NCBI GenBank assembly: GCA_013166775.1 | Contig: JABLTJ010000009.1 | Span: 1 to 64,000, forward strand | Length of the DNA: 64,000 bases | Direction: 5' to 3' | DNA from: Promethearchaeati archaeon | Lineage (GTDB): Archaea; Asgardarchaeota; Heimdallarchaeia; Heimdallarchaeales; Heimdallarchaeaceae | Shown here: piece after piece, positions 62,610 through 64,000 of the stretch | Position numbering within the stretch: position 1 is the stretch's first letter | Layout: every line of letters begins with the position of its first letter | Notes under the pieces: generated by a model | The model's input: only the letters and a program-made list of their open reading frames with translations | What the model was told of the DNA's origin: nothing | The model's database searches: none | Made by a program: the position numbers and the translations under genes

Positions 62610-64000
62610 TTGAGATATGTATTACCCACATCTATGACCGCATTAGATATTATAGGCTTAGCTTGTTTATTTATATTTGTGCTCTCAGCATTGGCATTAG
62701 CTGAAGTTTTGAGGAGAAAGGATAAAGTATCGGGAAGTACTTCAAGAAAAATAGTTCACTTATCAGTTGGAAATGTAATATTAGTATTCCCTTTCGTTTT
62801 CTCAAGTATCTGGTTTGCACTAATTGGACCAGTTTTTTTTATACCCTTCACTTACCTTACATGCCCTGGTTCTCCCATCAAGAAATTTAAATTGAAAGGA
62901 GTAGAAGAAGGACATACTTATGGAACAGTATTTTATGCAATTGCTCTAACTGTTTTAGTAGCACTATTTTTTTATCCAAAATCCCAGGGAGAACCAATTA
63001 ATCAATACAACATCATATTATTTGGAGCATTTATGCCATTAGTTTGGGGAGATGGGATTAGTGCAGTTATAGGTTTGAAGTATGGAAATGATAAACCTTA
63101 CACAATTTTTGGTGGTACAAAAACACTTTTGGGGAGTTGGGCAGCTGCTTTTGCTACATTCTTCGCAGTAACTATTAGTTGTTTAATTCTATCTCAAACT
63201 GTTGTAGTTTCTATTTATATTGGTCTTTTTACAGGTTTCATAACTGCAATAATCGAAGCAATTACTCCAAAAGGATTTGATAATCTAGCTGTCCCAGCAT
63301 CAAATGCACTAGCATTATATTTACTTTTTAGGTATTTCAGTTACAATTTCGGAGGATTAGAAACTTCCTTACTATTAAGTGCAGTAATTACTGGTTTAAT
63401 TGGAGGTTTAATACTAGCTGTTCTAGGGATTATTTTCAAAGCGTTGACTTGGGATGGTGCAATTGCTGGTTTCTATTTTGGTGTTATAATTCTAGGATTA
63501 GGCTCATGGACTTGGGGAATTATGTACTTCTCCTTCTTTATCTTAGGAAGTTTTTTTACATTTGTTGGTAAAAATAAAAAGAAATCAATTACACAGGAAT
63601 TTGAGAAGGGAGATACAGCCCGAGATAGTATACAAGCAATGGTTAACAGCCTTATTCCAGCTATACTTGCTTTCATTTTTGTTCTACTCCAAAAGCCCAT
63701 ACTTACCGTTATGGCAGCAGGAGCTGTTGCAGTTAGTTTAGGTGATACATTAGGTACAGAAATAGGTTCTTTATCGAAGAAGAATCCTAGAGTATCGATA
63801 AAACCCTGGATTAAAGTGGAAAAGGGATCACCAGGTGCGATTTCATTACTTGGAATAGCAGCATCAGTTATTGGAGCATTAATTATCGGTTTCATCGGAA
63901 TAGGAGTTGGTACTATGGAAAGTAATCTTGGATCTCATGATGTTTTACCATCAGCAATCTGGTTATTCCTTTTTTCTGCTACTACAGGAGGGATAATCGG
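62610..64000 (+). CDS. Polyprenol/phytol-kinase-like domain fused to DUF92, 3' end beyond window
   Basis: The frame opens at TTG 62610 with AAAGGAGAAAC upstream and runs past the right edge (463 codons seen). Residues ~1-225 form a dolichol-kinase/CDP-diglyceride-synthase-type membrane domain (KIVHLSVGNVILVFPFVF, PLVWGDGISAVIGLKYG, YTIFGGTKTLLGSWAAAFAT), as in phytol kinase VTE5. From ~275 a DUF92 domain follows (LTWDGAIAGFYFGVIILGLG, KGDTARDSIQAMVNSLIPAI, SLGDTLGTEIGSL), the family of phytyl-phosphate kinase VTE6. The fusion suggests two successive CTP-dependent phosphorylations of an isoprenoid alcohol, giving a diphosphate for lipid synthesis. Confidence 0.8.
   Translation, partial: MRYVLPTSMTALDIIGLACLFIFVLSALALAEVLRRKDKVSGSTSRKIVHLSVGNVILVFPFVFSSIWFALIGPVFFIPFTYLTCPGSPIKKFKLKGVEEGHTYGTVFYAIALTVLVALFFYPKSQGEPINQYNIILFGAFMPLVWGDGISAVIGLKYGNDKPYTIFGGTKTLLGSWAAAFATFFAVTISCLILSQTVVVSIYIGLFTGFITAIIEAITPKGFDNLAVPASNALALYLLFRYFSYNFGGLETSLLLSAVITGLIGGLILAVLGIIFKALTWDGAIAGFYFGVIILGLGSWTWGIMYFSFFILGSFFTFVGKNKKKSITQEFEKGDTARDSIQAMVNSLIPAILAFIFVLLQKPILTVMAAGAVAVSLGDTLGTEIGSLSKKNPRVSIKPWIKVEKGSPGAISLLGIAASVIGALIIGFIGIGVGTMESNLGSHDVLPSAIWLFLFSATTGGII

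Noticed and set aside
63473..63895. 140-codon minus-strand frame
   Set aside because: It is antisense to the DUF92 part of the kinase fusion, whose + strand frame shows clear family motifs.

Overview
The window is AT-rich, gene-dense archaeal DNA and most likely comes from an Asgard archaeon. The information-processing genes are archaeal/eukaryotic in type: ribosomal proteins S8e and S30e, SRP19, Gar1, Nop5/56, fibrillarin, Elp3, Trm1 and a TFE-beta/RPC34-like Fe-S factor. Several promoters show TTTAAATA-type TATA boxes. A Ras/MglA-like small GTPase and many long secreted or single-anchor proteins also fit Asgard genomes. I cannot fix the lineage within Asgard from this window. I saw no rRNA, no convincing tRNA and no CRISPR array.

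Layout. 0-6 kb: a secreted-protein fragment, a secreted protein, a tiny basic ORF, then a minus-strand run (NYN nuclease-like, coiled-coil/winged-helix protein, PD-(D/E)XK protein, MglA-like GTPase, 6-phospho-3-hexuloisomerase). 6-13 kb: an MMPL/RND exporter with a secreted partner, then a PIN-domain protein that has no ordinary start codon. 13-18 kb: an oligopeptide-type binding protein with a circularly permuted domain order, a UPF0200 kinase-like protein, a DUF438-hemerythrin-PAS protein and GrpE. 18.6-21.3 kb: HMG-CoA synthase, thiolase-like protein and DUF35, the usual archaeal entry to the mevalonate pathway, but the thiolase-like protein lacks two catalytic residues. 21-37 kb: housekeeping genes (RNase HII, Trm1, FtsJ-type methyltransferase, TFE-beta, Gar1, SRP19, S8e, Nop5, fibrillarin, Elp3, S30e) with a rhomboid and a large membrane-anchored subtilase between them.

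37-47 kb is an accessory region. It holds a methyltransferase with a stop at codon 5, an acidic protein carrying what looks like the DNA-binding 'Recombinase' domain of a large serine recombinase, a SecY-like protein, a decayed permuted binding protein, a secreted zinc peptidase and small membrane proteins. A ~40-bp repeat, always in the same orientation, separates these genes (six copies), and a seventh inverted copy closes a strongly structured ~245-nt element at 46.6-46.8 kb.

47-64 kb: a PAC2 protein, a second full-length permuted binding protein, a P1B metal ATPase, an SCP2/ferredoxin/FixC-like operon, an M20 amidohydrolase, secreted and helical unknowns, a GT4 glycosyltransferase, an RDD protein, a TPR protein, a DUF2085 protein and, cut by the window edge, a polyprenol-kinase-like protein fused to DUF92 (VTE5-VTE6-like).

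The most interesting observations are the permuted binding proteins, the repeat/structured-RNA region beside the recombinase-domain protein, the thiolase without its nucleophile, and two conserved genes without canonical starts.
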